The position numbers and the translations under genes were made by a program. From NCBI GenBank assembly GCA_902782465.1, contig CACZNH010000020.1, forward strand, positions 40,111 to 104,110: a DNA stretch of 64,000 nucleotides. Reading direction: 5' to 3'. This DNA is from an uncultured Bacteroidales bacterium. GTDB taxonomy: Bacteria; Bacteroidota; Bacteroidia; Bacteroidales; Muribaculaceae. Of the stretch, positions 51,740 to 60,851 are shown in pieces (position 1 is the first letter of the stretch; each line of letters starts with the position of its first letter). The notes beneath the pieces are model-generated. The model had not been told where the DNA came from. It made no database searches and was given only the letters and a program-made list of their open reading frames with translations.

Positions 51740-51774
51740 ATCGGGACCCTGCCACCCAACGGCAAGGTCCCGAT
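51740..51774. terminator. Terminator-like hairpin after the small LRR gene
   Basis: ATCGGGACC (51740-51748) pairs with GGTCCCGAT (51766-51774), with inner GCC/GGC. T runs are short on both sides. Confidence 0.6.
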
Positions 51775-51800
51775 TTCGTTCAATCCGAATGATTGTATAA

Positions 51801-53033
51801 TTACAGTTGCATAATCTTGTCAATCAGCATGACAAGGTCACCGATGTTGAGGACTCCGTCATCGTCAACATCAGCACTGGGATAATCCACGACGCTGGCT
51901 TCGTTAAGAATAATATCGATGAGTCCTGTAACATCACCAATGGTGAGTTCTCCGTCGCCATCCACATCACCAGGAATAACGTTAATAAACGGCTCGGGGA
52001 AGTTGTCAGGGAATAGTGTGCTGTGACCATAGGCAAGATTTGCGTAATAACAGTCACTGTCGTCATACATTAGTATACCTAATGTTGCGTGACGGCCGGT
52101 CATCATCGTGAAGTAGTTGTTGTTTTGGTATAAAGGATTATACATTGCATATCCTTCTTCACAACCAACATAATTTTCCGATGGTCCGTATCTTACGCCA
52201 TCAACAACAAAACAGAACCGGGCGTCATAAACGGTGAGACCTTCATAGATGTTCCCATCTACATAATAATCTCTGCTAGGAATGTCACCATCTATAGGAC
52301 TATTGTCAGTGTAATATGGGGGGTTGTTATACGTGTAGCCGAAGATGTAGCAAAACAGACTGAAGGTTGTTGTATAACTGCCATCGTAGCCTTGAATCAG
52401 TTCATGCCACAGCTCATTATTATTGCGGTCGAGCATGAGAAGCCAGTAGCCGCTCATGTGAGCATCGGGTTCGCCGCCACCGATAGCAACGATGTTGGCA
52501 AAATTGCGCCATACATCAGCCGTTTTATAGGCTTCAAGGGCTTCGGCAGGAACATAAAGGGTGGCAGTCTCATAAGTGGTTGCATCAAAGCAGCTCTCGT
52601 CTTCATAGGCTACGGGAGGCGTTGTGCCCATGCAGGTGATGCTGGCCAATGCAGGACAGTTAAGGAAAGCGTAAAAACCGATGCTTTCAATAGTGTTCGG
52701 AAGGGTGACACTGGTCAATTCATTACAGTTGTTGAAGGCAAAGCTTCCGATTGCTTTGACCGTCACGGTCACCTCGTAGGGTTCTTCGTATTGGGGGTAA
52801 ACCCATGCATTCACGCTACTGGGAATAACGATGTCGCCGCGATATTGGTCATAGACATTAAAATTCCCCCAATAATAGTCATAATCCATGTAAGTGACCT
52901 CGGCGGCATTGTTATCCATCAGATTGAAATGGATGCCTTCGCTCCAGAAATCCTGGCCTTGGGCCGTAGTGAATAAACACAGCAGGGCAGCAGCCAGCAG
53001 GCTGAACCGTTGATAAGAACGTAAAAATTTCAT
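51801..53033 (-). CDS. Small BspA-like LRR protein with dockerin
   Basis: 410 residues from ATG 53033 (signal peptide MKFLRSYQRFSLLAAALLCL...); the in-frame start at 53102 is not signal-like. Only two or three LRR_5 repeats are present (IGSFAFNNCNELTSVTLPNTIESIGFYAFLNCPALASI, about 90-130), ending in the YVPAEALEAYKTADVWRNF cap seen also in the 5646 protein. A Tyr/Asn-rich domain of about 180 residues without known relatives follows, then a dockerin pair whose second repeat is altered (DVDDDGVLNIGDLVMLIDKIMQL). Aromatic-rich composition suggests glycan contact. Promoter at 53208-53215. Confidence 0.82.
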   Translation of the reverse strand: MKFLRSYQRFSLLAAALLCLFTTAQGQDFWSEGIHFNLMDNNAAEVTYMDYDYYWGNFNVYDQYRGDIVIPSSVNAWVYPQYEEPYEVTVTVKAIGSFAFNNCNELTSVTLPNTIESIGFYAFLNCPALASITCMGTTPPVAYEDESCFDATTYETATLYVPAEALEAYKTADVWRNFANIVAIGGGEPDAHMSGYWLLMLDRNNNELWHELIQGYDGSYTTTFSLFCYIFGYTYNNPPYYTDNSPIDGDIPSRDYYVDGNIYEGLTVYDARFCFVVDGVRYGPSENYVGCEEGYAMYNPLYQNNNYFTMMTGRHATLGILMYDDSDCYYANLAYGHSTLFPDNFPEPFINVIPGDVDGDGELTIGDVTGLIDIILNEASVVDYPSADVDDDGVLNIGDLVMLIDKIMQL

Positions 53034-53262
53034 AAAGAGATACTTTTTTCGGACTTTGCAGCCCACAAAGCCCCGTGATTCAATAAAAGGCGTGAGCTGC
53101 ATTGCATTTCACTGGTAACAAAACCCCGATGACTGGTCAAGAGCAAAAAACAAAACGCCTTTTGTGCCTAAAACAATGACAGAGGACGATATTTCCCCAA
53201 TCACCTGCAAAATTACTGAAATTTTTATTAAAAACCTAGTGTTTTCGTTGAATATGTACAAA
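53034..53262 (-). promoter_or_regulatory. Leader and promoter region of the small LRR gene
   Basis: A -7 box TAATTTTG lies at 53208-53215 on the minus strand, about 165 bases from ATG 53033. The leader contains a small ACAAAACGCC/TTTTGT hairpin near 53142-53165. No gene is present. Confidence 0.45.
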
Positions 53263-53284
53263 ACTTAGCGCCTTAGCGTGGGGT
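53263..53284. repeat. Copy 2 of the CTTAGCGCC intergenic repeat
   Basis: ACTTAGCGCC then TTAGCGTGGGGT, a shortened form of 14889-14919, directly abutting the stop codon of the P-type ATPase. Confidence 0.6.
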
Positions 53285-55188
53285 CAGTTGCTAGGAGACC
53301 GCATCAGGCGCAGGGCGTTCAGGACGCAAAGCAGGGCGACGCCCACGTCGGCAAACACCGCTTCCCACAGGTTGGCGATGCCCAGTACGCCCAGTATCAT
53401 CACCAGCACCTTGACACCGATGGCAAAAACAATATTCTGGAAAACAATGCGGCGCGTGCAGCGGCCAAGTGTCACGGCGTCCGCTACGCGCGAGGGCTGG
53501 TCGGTTTGGATAACCACATCGGCTGTTTCCACCGCCATGTCACTCCCCAGACCGCCCATTGCGATGCCCACATCGCTAAGCGCCAGCACGGGCGTGTCAT
53601 TGATGCCGTCGCCCACAAAGGCCACCTGTCGACCCTCTTCTCTGATTTCGTTGATGTGTTCTACCTTGCCCTGAGGCAAGAGGTCACCGTGGGCTTGGCT
53701 GACACCCAGTTGTTTTGCCACCTCATCGACCAGTGCCTGTTTGTCGCCCGAAAGCATCACCGTCTCGACACCCATATTGTTCAGGGCACCGACGGCGCAG
53801 CCTGCGTCCTCCTTGAGTACGTCACCCAGTACGATGTGGCCTGCATAGTTGCCGTCGATGGAGACAGCGACAAGCGTCTTAGCGATATTCTGTAAATCAG
53901 TGGGATATTTTACGCCTTCGCGTTCCAGTAGCCGAGTATTGCCCACTAGCCACGTTTTGCCGTCCACAACGGCGCTCAGGCCGTAACCTGCAATGTTTTT
54001 GATGTCATTGACTGCCATTTGAGCGGGTTTGCAGTGGTCGGTGATGGCATGGGCGATGGGGTGGGGGCTGTCCTGCTCGATGGCAGCGACGATGGCTAGC
54101 TGTTCATCGGTCAGTCCCTTAACCTCGCTCACAGCAAACTTTCCTGTCGTCAAGGTCCCTGTCTTGTCAAACACGACGGTATCCACATTGGCGATGGCAT
54201 CCAGGTAGTTGCTGCCCTTGAACAGGATGCCGCGACGTGATGCCGCACCGATGCCTGCAAAGTAACTTAACGGGATGCTGATGACCAATGCGCACGGACA
54301 AGAAATTACAAGGAACACCAATGCGCGGTGCAGCCATTCGGCAAAGTTGAACGCATAACTGGGCGTGAATAGCGAATATAGCCACGGCAAGGCAATTACC
54401 AGAACGGCAAGTCCTACCACAACGGGCGTATAGACACGAGCAAAACGGCGGATAAACAATTCGGCGGGAGACTTGCGCTCGGTGGCTTCCTCGACCATAT
54501 GCAGGATCCGCGACACGGCACTCTCGCTGGCAGGCCGCAACGCTTTAAGCCTCACCACGCTCTCGCTGGCAATCATTCCAGCCAGTACCTCGTCACCCTG
54601 TTCAATGATGCGGGGCATGCTCTCGCCCGTCAATGCCGACGTGTCGAATGAGGCAGCCTCATCCGTGAGGGTACCATCGATGGGTACACGTTCTCCTGGC
54701 TTGACCTCCACGATGTCGCCCACCTTGACTTCGGCGGGACTCACCGTCGCGCGTTCTTCGCCCTTCACAATAATGGCATGGTCGGGACGGAAGGCAATCA
54801 GCGACTGGATGTTGCCCCGTGCACGGTTCACCGCGCGATCCTGCAACATCTCACCGATGCAATAGAGCGCCATCACAGCCACTGCCTCAGGAAATTCCCC
54901 GATGGCAAAGGCGCCGATGCTTGCCACCGACATCAGCAGGAATTCGCTGAATACTTCGCCTTCACGGGCTTCTTCAATGGCCTCATGCAGTACACCTAGC
55001 CCCGTCGGTAGCCATGCGACGGCATACCAGATAAGCCTCACCCATCTGTCCTGGAACCACGGCAAGCCAGCCGCATCCATGATAATTCCTGCCACCAGCA
55101 ACGCTAGTGACAAGGCCGGTTTCCACCAGCTCATCTCCTCCTCGTGCTCGTGCTCATGCTCGTGTTCGTGTTGATGTTCGTGTGACAT
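53284..55188 (-). CDS. Zinc/cadmium-type P1B ATPase
   Basis: 634 residues. The N-terminus is a His/Glu dipeptide repeat (MSHEHQHEHEHEHEHEEE) that can bind metal and replaces the usual heavy-metal-associated domain. Then come the actuator TGES loop (SALTGESMPR), the transport motif SCPCALVIS (about 294-302), the phosphorylation site DKTGTLTTGK (about 342), HPIAHAI and the hinge GDGINDTPVLA. The CPC motif and the C-terminal membrane segment point to Zn2+, Cd2+ or Pb2+ export. A palindrome at 55241-55255 over the promoter may be the regulator site. The hexanucleotide-like repeat coding for the HE stretch could vary in length by slippage. Confidence 0.92.
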   Translation of the reverse strand: MSHEHQHEHEHEHEHEEEMSWWKPALSLALLVAGIIMDAAGLPWFQDRWVRLIWYAVAWLPTGLGVLHEAIEEAREGEVFSEFLLMSVASIGAFAIGEFPEAVAVMALYCIGEMLQDRAVNRARGNIQSLIAFRPDHAIIVKGEERATVSPAEVKVGDIVEVKPGERVPIDGTLTDEAASFDTSALTGESMPRIIEQGDEVLAGMIASESVVRLKALRPASESAVSRILHMVEEATERKSPAELFIRRFARVYTPVVVGLAVLVIALPWLYSLFTPSYAFNFAEWLHRALVFLVISCPCALVISIPLSYFAGIGAASRRGILFKGSNYLDAIANVDTVVFDKTGTLTTGKFAVSEVKGLTDEQLAIVAAIEQDSPHPIAHAITDHCKPAQMAVNDIKNIAGYGLSAVVDGKTWLVGNTRLLEREGVKYPTDLQNIAKTLVAVSIDGNYAGHIVLGDVLKEDAGCAVGALNNMGVETVMLSGDKQALVDEVAKQLGVSQAHGDLLPQGKVEHINEIREEGRQVAFVGDGINDTPVLALSDVGIAMGGLGSDMAVETADVVIQTDQPSRVADAVTLGRCTRRIVFQNIVFAIGVKVLVMILGVLGIANLWEAVFADVGVALLCVLNALRLMRSPSN

Positions 55189-55220
55189 AGCCTTTGCCTC
55201 CTTTTATTATTTTCTGGCGG

Positions 55221-55255
55221 CAAAGTTACAGACATTCCCGTGCAACCGGGTTGCA
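55221..55255 (-). promoter_or_regulatory. Promoter and palindromic operator of the P-type ATPase
   Basis: -7 box TAACTTTG (55221-55228, minus strand). The palindrome TGCAACCGGGTTGCA (55241-55255) covers the -33 position, where a repressor would block RNA polymerase. The regulator is not in the window. Confidence 0.55.
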
Positions 55256-55277
55256 AAGTTCAACACGATAACTGAAA

Positions 55278-55308
55278 CTATAGCATCTATAATGTCTATA
55301 GCATCTAT
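55278..55308. repeat. Direct repeat CTATAGCATCTAT
   Basis: Two perfect 13-base copies (55278-55290, 55296-55308), start to start 18 bases apart, between the ATPase promoter and the end of the glycosyltransferase gene. This could be iterons for a regulator or a chance duplication. Confidence 0.6.
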
Positions 55309-55319
55309 GAGAAAGGTGG

Positions 55320-56300
55320 TCAGTACAGCAGTCGAGCAATTCTCGCCGAGCCCCGCTTCCCGGCGGCAATTCTAGCGAACAGTCGCCTCGTCACCGGCCC
55401 GACGAACCAGCGCCAGCGACGGTTGTTGCCATAACTGTCGCGTAACGCATGATAGGCCTCTTGGCACAAAGGTTTTGCCGATTCGGGATGCCCCTCGCGC
55501 TCATACTGTGCGGCCAGCACAAGGCGGCGGTAATTCAGCAGTCGCTGGAATCGGAGTTTGTGCTCAGGTTTGAGTTTGGAGCAGACCACCTCGTTTTTCA
55601 TGATGTCGATGACGTGTTCCCACTGGCCCTTGCGGCTGTGGAACTCGGTGCCTGTGATGGAATCGGCGCCGTTGTGGTTGATGATGACGCGCGACTTGTC
55701 GCCGATGTAGGCAACGCGTGGCGCTGCCAGCAAGAGCCTTAGTCCCACTTCCCAGTCGTTCCAGCCGGGCAGGTTGATGTTCCAGCCGTCGGTCGAGGCA
55801 AAGAACTCGCGCCTGACCGCATAACGCTGCGTGGCAAGCTGCCCGTGCAGGATGTGGTTGGCAAACAGGTCGCTCTTGTGGAACGGTGCCTGGCGCTCAG
55901 TGCCGTCGGGGAACACCAGTGTCGAGCGCACACTGATCAGGTCGAGCTCCTTGCCTTTGGCGGCAGCATTTTCGATTTTGCGGACATAGGACTCCACCAG
56001 GTCGGGCTTCATCACGTCGTCGCTGTCAAAGAACAGCACCCACTCCCCCGTGGCGTGCTCAAAGCCGCGGTTGCGGGCCGCTCCTGCCGTGTGGTGGCTC
56101 TCATTGGTAATCACCACATTGAATCCATCACCGGGATGCTCTTTCTTGAAGGTTTCGAGCACCTGCAGCGTGTCGTCGGTGCTGTCGTTATCCACCAGCA
56201 CCACCTGTAGCGGGCGGTGCGTCTGTGCCACGACGCTCTCAAGTGTGTCGCGGACAATGGCGGCGCGGTTATAAACGGGTATGATGATGCTGACTTCCAT
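55320..56300 (-). CDS. Family 2 glycosyltransferase
   Basis: 326 residues from ATG 56300. The GT-A fold shows VSIIIPVYNRAAIVRDTLESVVAQTHRPLQVVLVDNDSTDDT at the start, the DSDD metal motif (EWVLFFDSDDVMKPDLV, about 90-107) and a later LPGWNDWEVGLRLLL segment characteristic of GT2 enzymes with acceptor-binding WE. It transfers a sugar from a nucleotide donor. The upstream in-frame start at 56372 overlaps the divergent promoter and is rejected. It is divergent from a GT1-type gene; together they suggest surface-glycan or LPS synthesis. Confidence 0.9.
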   Translation of the reverse strand: MEVSIIIPVYNRAAIVRDTLESVVAQTHRPLQVVLVDNDSTDDTLQVLETFKKEHPGDGFNVVITNESHHTAGAARNRGFEHATGEWVLFFDSDDVMKPDLVESYVRKIENAAAKGKELDLISVRSTLVFPDGTERQAPFHKSDLFANHILHGQLATQRYAVRREFFASTDGWNINLPGWNDWEVGLRLLLAAPRVAYIGDKSRVIINHNGADSITGTEFHSRKGQWEHVIDIMKNEVVCSKLKPEHKLRFQRLLNYRRLVLAAQYEREGHPESAKPLCQEAYHALRDSYGNNRRWRWFVGPVTRRLFARIAAGKRGSARIARLLY

Positions 56301-56325
56301 AAATCGGGGTAAAGGTAATGCTTTT

Positions 56326-56356
56326 TTTGTGAAGTGCAAAAAATATCCTAATTTTG
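56326..56356 (+). promoter_or_regulatory. Promoter of the GT1-type glycosyltransferase gene
   Basis: TTTG (56326-56329), 19 bases, TAATTTTG (56349-56356), 21 bases before ATG 56378. It rules out the in-frame ATG-less start at 56354. Confidence 0.75.
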
Positions 56357-56377
56357 CAGTCACTATCTGCACCTGCT

Positions 56378-57493
56378 ATGAAGATTCTGTTCGCTGGCGA
56401 TGCCAGCAATATGCATAACTGCCTCGCCAGGGAACTGCGGCGCATGGGACACGAGGCTACGGTGGCATCTGACGGCTCTCGTTGGATGGACACCGAGCGT
56501 GACATTAACCTGTTGCGGCGTCCCGGACGTCTGGGCGCCCTGCGTTACCTGTGGGACATCCAGCGGGCCTTGCCGCAGATGACGGGTTATGACATCGTCG
56601 AGATTGCATCACCCATCTTCCTGCGCCTTAGGCCGCACCGCATCGCCCGCGTGTTTGACTACCTCAAGGCGAACAACCGCCACGTCGTTCTCTCGGCGCT
56701 TGCGACCGACATGGTGTATTACGACGCCTGCCACGACGGGCACACCTACCGCTACAGCGACTATATGCTGGATGACCAGCCTTCTCCCTACGTCGGTTCG
56801 GGCGAATACATCGCCCAGCAGCAGGACAACTGGAAACAGCCTTTCATGCGCGAGCACAGCGACCACATCCTTGCAGGCATCGATGGCGCTGTGGCTTGCC
56901 TCTATGAGTATTATGTGGCCTATAAGCCCGTTCTCGGAAACCGCGTGGCCTACGGTGGCATCCCCATCGACACGCAGGACTTGGACTTCCGTCCGCTGGA
57001 ACAGGCTCCCGACAAGGTGCGCCTGTTCATCGGCATCCAGCGTGACCGTCACGTCATCAAGGGTACCGACAAACTCCTGGCGGCGATGAAACGCATCCAT
57101 GCCCGCTATCCCGATGTCACCGAACTCGAGGTGGTCGAGAATCTGCCCTATGCCGAATATACGCGCCGCATGCGCGACTCGCACGTCATCCTCGACCAAC
57201 TCTACAGCTACACCCCCGGCACCAATGCCCTCATCGCCATGGCGCAGGGTCTGGTGGCCGTTTCGGGTGCTGAACCTGAATACTATGACCTCATTGGCGA
57301 AACAGAGAATAAGCCTATCGTCAACGTCTCGCCCCTCGTCGAGGGCGACATCGACGACAAACTCGCGTGGCTCGTTGAGCACCGCGACCAACTGCCGCAA
57401 CTGGCACGCGCCAGCCGCGCCTTCGTCGAGAAGCACAACGCCGCCCGTGTCGTCGCTCAGCGCTACCTCGACTTCTGGAGCACCCTCCTGTAA
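56378..57493 (+). CDS. GT-B fold (family 1-like) glycosyltransferase
   Basis: 371 residues. N-terminal MKILFAGDASNMHNCLARELRRMGHEATVASDG is a Rossmann-type GT-B start. The C-terminal half has RLFIGIQRDRHVIKGTDKLLAAM and LDQLYSYTPGTNALIAMAQGLVAVSG, the GTNALEAMA-like nucleotide-sugar-binding region of GT4-type enzymes. The acceptor and donor are unknown. It starts 22 bases after a full consensus promoter and ends at the bidirectional hairpin 57506-57570. Confidence 0.8.
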   Translation: MKILFAGDASNMHNCLARELRRMGHEATVASDGSRWMDTERDINLLRRPGRLGALRYLWDIQRALPQMTGYDIVEIASPIFLRLRPHRIARVFDYLKANNRHVVLSALATDMVYYDACHDGHTYRYSDYMLDDQPSPYVGSGEYIAQQQDNWKQPFMREHSDHILAGIDGAVACLYEYYVAYKPVLGNRVAYGGIPIDTQDLDFRPLEQAPDKVRLFIGIQRDRHVIKGTDKLLAAMKRIHARYPDVTELEVVENLPYAEYTRRMRDSHVILDQLYSYTPGTNALIAMAQGLVAVSGAEPEYYDLIGETENKPIVNVSPLVEGDIDDKLAWLVEHRDQLPQLARASRAFVEKHNAARVVAQRYLDFWSTLL

Positions 57494-57505
57494 GTCCTGA
57501 CAAAA

Positions 57506-57570
57506 TACAACTTGAACAACTTGGACAATAATTCTTTTTGAGAACATTGTCACCAGTTGTTCAAGTTGTA
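57506..57570. terminator. Bidirectional terminator
   Basis: TACAACTTGAACAACT (57506-57521) pairs perfectly over 16 bases with AGTTGTTCAAGTTGTA (57555-57570), plus an inner ACAAT/ATTGT pair and a T run inside the loop. It separates two converging genes. Confidence 0.8.
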
Positions 57571-57599
57571 TTCTATCACGCCTTGGCGTTAGGCCGGAA

Positions 57600-60500
57600 T
57601 CAGTTCAGTATCAGGTCGATGAGCACGGTCATGTCGCCAATATTTATCACACCGTCACCATCCACATCGGCACGTTGCAGCATGTCGGCATCACCGAATC
57701 CGTTTAATATCACGTCGATGAGCGTGGTCATATCACCGATGCTGAGGTAACCGTCACCATCCACGTCACCCTGCAGGAACGCATACTGGTCGGTGATGTT
57801 GCCGACAGTGTATTTGTTGCTGGTCGAGGTGATTTCCAGATAGATATCCCCAGTAATGCCTGTCACATCTTCGCTCTGATGCTGATTGTCGCCCTGGCTG
57901 AGTACCACGTTGAAGGTGTAGCCCTCGCTGGGAACGGTAAAGGTGCGGTAGTAGAACTTCTGGCCCTTCACCATCTTGGTGCCCGTAATCTGAACACCGG
58001 GCCACGTGTCATGGATTTCGCCCTCGCTGTCCCAGGCATATACCCACACGCTGCTCCAGTTGTTGGGCGCAACGGTCGGGTCCTTGATATAGACGGTGGC
58101 GGTGGTGGGCACGAAGCCGTGGAAGATGTACTCGCGCTGCACAACGTTGCGCACCTTGCCCTCAAACAGGATACCTGCCGTCAACACGGTATTGTCGGTG
58201 AAGGTGAGGCGCACCTGTCCGATTGCCTGGCGGCTGTTGGCGGTGGGGGTGCTGCCGTCGGTGGTATAGACGATAATGGCATCGCTCTCGCTGGCAGTGA
58301 CGGTCACCGTCACGCTGCCCTCGTACTGGCCCGACGCCTTGTCGATGGTAAGGGTGGGAGCGGGCGAGGTGTAGTTGGTCACCTCGTGGTGCCAGTTGCC
58401 GTCGATGTAATAGCCGTGGTTGCGGAAGGTCAGGTCGGCGGTCTGCTGGCCGTCGGTGACAAAGATGATGCCTGTCGGGTCGCTGGTCAATGAGCCTTCA
58501 TATTGCCACTTCCAGATTTTGCGCGTGCCGTCGCTGGTGGTGCCCATCAGCGTCATCGCCTGGCCCGGCCAGTTGCCGCCGGTGAAGTTGCTGCTGCTGT
58601 TCCATATCCAGGTCGTCACGCTGCTCACGCTCGTGCTGGTCTCCAGGAAGACGCTCATGTCATCCTCCTCACAGCTGGGCTCGTACACCTCTACGGGAAC
58701 GACGGGTGATGTGCCGTTGCCCTCACCGTCGTTGCTCGACAGTTCCTCCTCGGTGCCGTCATAGGCCAGCGTAGCGCTGGAGGCTGGGCTGCTGGTGTAC
58801 AGATAGGGACCGTCCTCGCCGATTTTGCCCGGAGCAGGCGTGAGGTTAGTCGAGAGCACGTAGATGCGCATGTTGCCCTTGCCGTTGCAAGCTGTGGTGG
58901 TCAACGTGCCGTTGGTCACGGTCTTGACGTCGCCCGTCACGCAGTCGGTATAGGTGCCGTTGAGCACGCCCGTAAAGGTGGCGGGGCCATTGATGGTCAC
59001 GAGCACATAGCTGTCGGTCGTGCCGTCGGTATAGCGGCGCTTGAAGGCGTAACCGCCATTCGAGGAGCAGCCGCTGGTGCTGTACTGGCCTTTGCGCAGG
59101 GCGGGTACGGCCTGGCGGATGCGGTTCAGACGCTGCAGGTGCTGGACAAGGGGCCTGCTCAGGGTGGTGCGGAGGTTACCCGTGGCACCGCTGGCGACAC
59201 CAAAGTCACTGGTGTTCACGTTGCCCTTGATATAGCCGCCGTAGTAGGCGCGGCCGCTGTCCTTCAGCGAGCCGTTGCCACCCGGGTCGATGGTTTTGCC
59301 TGCCTTGAACTCAATCTCACTGCCGTAGTACAGGCAGGGGATGCCGCGGAAGGTGAACATGAACGACAGGTTCTCGGCCCACTGGTTGGTACCCTCGTTG
59401 AAGCGGATGTTGTCATTAGGGCCGGGGCTGTAGTCGTGGCTATCGACATACACGACGTTATAGGTCGCGTCATTATAATATTTGTCGCCGTTAATGGCGA
59501 GGCTCCACACGCTCGAGATGTTGTGGAACGAGTAGTGTACGGGGAAGTCGATGACGTTCAGACCCGAGGCACGGCTCACGTCAGGGGCATGATAATCGTT
59601 GCCGTTGAGCACGGCATTGTTTGACGTGGGCATGGCGCTGCTGGTCTCATGGCTGTTGTCGGCATACATCTGCTGGCAGGAGCTGATGTTGTCCAGCGTG
59701 CTCAGGTCAGTGCTCTCATAGATGGCCTTAGTGTCCCAATAGCTGGGATCGTTGTTCCAGCTGTAGTTCTTGCTTTCGGCCCAGGTGTAGAAGTAGGGCG
59801 ACAGCGCGGGCTGGTTGCGGTAGGTCACGCTGCCCTGGTAGCGGGCGCACACCTCGGTACACAGGAAGAAGTCGGCCTGGTTCAGGCGTTTGCTCTTGTA
59901 CTGCTCGCCCAGCGCCTGGAAGGCGGGAATATAGATTTTGTTGAACGTCAGGCGGGAAATGTGGCCACCCGTGTCGATGCGGAAGCCGTCAACACCCATC
60001 TTGATGAACGTGCCGTAGCAGTCGATGAGATAATCGGCAACGGCGGGGTTCTCGGTGTTCAGGTCCACGCAGTCGCCGGCAATCTGAGCCCACCAGCGTG
60101 TGTTGTCGTCCCAGTTGAACTGCCCGAAGTGGTGCCAGTAGTTGTGGGTATCGTGGTTCTGGTTGTCGGTATTCTTCATCTGCTTGAGGCGAGCGTCATA
60201 CTGCTGGCCGGCGGGCAGACTCAGGTAGTTGGTCGGCAGGCGCCCGCCCACCGAGTCGGTGGTGTAGGGGAGCATGCACTCGTTGAGTTTGAACTGGTTG
60301 GCGTTGCGGTCACGGGTGAACAGTTTGCACAGGTGCTCCTCGCCGAAGTTGCCCGTGTGGTTCAGCACCACATCGAGCAGGATTTTCATCCCGCGGGCAT
60401 GGGCGGCGTCAATCAGTGTCTGGAACGTCGTGTCGCCGCTCTCGTAGCGGTGGTCCACACGAGAAAAATTGCTCGCGTGATAACCGTGATAGTCCAGGCC

Positions 60501-60812
60501 CGATGCGTTCTCGACAATGGGCGTCACCCAGATGGCGGTGAAGCCTAGCGCCTTGATGTAGTCCAGTTTCTCAATCAGACCCTTGAAATCGCCGCGCCAG
60601 CACGGGTCGCCGTGATTGGCACTGGCTCCGTCCCAGCACTGCGCGTTATTGTCGGGGTCACCGTCATAGAAACGCGTCGTAATCACAAAATAGATGCTTT
60701 CGTCGCGGAAGTCGTTGCGCGGACCCACAAATGCGGCCCAAGCCTGCTGCCCGGCTAGCAAGGCCAGCAACAGCAATACACTTAACTTGAATAATCTTGG
60801 TTTTTCTGTCAT
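57600..60812 (-). CDS. Secreted multimodular alpha-amylase (GH13) with dockerin
   Basis: 1070 residues from ATG 60812. Signal peptide about 1-26. The GH13 barrel (about 35-620) has DVVLNHTG, the nucleophile region GVDGFRIDTGGH (Asp about 275), the acid/base glutamate in LCTEVCARY (about 320) and DSHD (about 455), so the catalytic triad is complete. Two starch-binding-type (CBM26-like) modules follow (MSVFLETSTSVSSVTTWIW..., about 700-800; VYIKDPTVAPNNWSSVWVYAWDSEGEIHDTWPG, about 890-990). Between them is a chitobiase-C-like module (IVYTTDGSTPTANSRQ), and a paired dockerin closes the protein. It degrades starch outside the cell. No SusC/D genes accompany it. Possible LacI-type operator upstream. 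Confidence 0.92.
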   Translation of the reverse strand: MTEKPRLFKLSVLLLLALLAGQQAWAAFVGPRNDFRDESIYFVITTRFYDGDPDNNAQCWDGASANHGDPCWRGDFKGLIEKLDYIKALGFTAIWVTPIVENASGLDYHGYHASNFSRVDHRYESGDTTFQTLIDAAHARGMKILLDVVLNHTGNFGEEHLCKLFTRDRNANQFKLNECMLPYTTDSVGGRLPTNYLSLPAGQQYDARLKQMKNTDNQNHDTHNYWHHFGQFNWDDNTRWWAQIAGDCVDLNTENPAVADYLIDCYGTFIKMGVDGFRIDTGGHISRLTFNKIYIPAFQALGEQYKSKRLNQADFFLCTEVCARYQGSVTYRNQPALSPYFYTWAESKNYSWNNDPSYWDTKAIYESTDLSTLDNISSCQQMYADNSHETSSAMPTSNNAVLNGNDYHAPDVSRASGLNVIDFPVHYSFHNISSVWSLAINGDKYYNDATYNVVYVDSHDYSPGPNDNIRFNEGTNQWAENLSFMFTFRGIPCLYYGSEIEFKAGKTIDPGGNGSLKDSGRAYYGGYIKGNVNTSDFGVASGATGNLRTTLSRPLVQHLQRLNRIRQAVPALRKGQYSTSGCSSNGGYAFKRRYTDGTTDSYVLVTINGPATFTGVLNGTYTDCVTGDVKTVTNGTLTTTACNGKGNMRIYVLSTNLTPAPGKIGEDGPYLYTSSPASSATLAYDGTEEELSSNDGEGNGTSPVVPVEVYEPSCEEDDMSVFLETSTSVSSVTTWIWNSSSNFTGGNWPGQAMTLMGTTSDGTRKIWKWQYEGSLTSDPTGIIFVTDGQQTADLTFRNHGYYIDGNWHHEVTNYTSPAPTLTIDKASGQYEGSVTVTVTASESDAIIVYTTDGSTPTANSRQAIGQVRLTFTDNTVLTAGILFEGKVRNVVQREYIFHGFVPTTATVYIKDPTVAPNNWSSVWVYAWDSEGEIHDTWPGVQITGTKMVKGQKFYYRTFTVPSEGYTFNVVLSQGDNQHQSEDVTGITGDIYLEITSTSNKYTVGNITDQYAFLQGDVDGDGYLSIGDMTTLIDVILNGFGDADMLQRADVDGDGVINIGDMTVLIDLILN

Positions 60813-60851
60813 CTTTTTGGTCGGTTTTTGAATGGATAATCTTTTTCGCTC

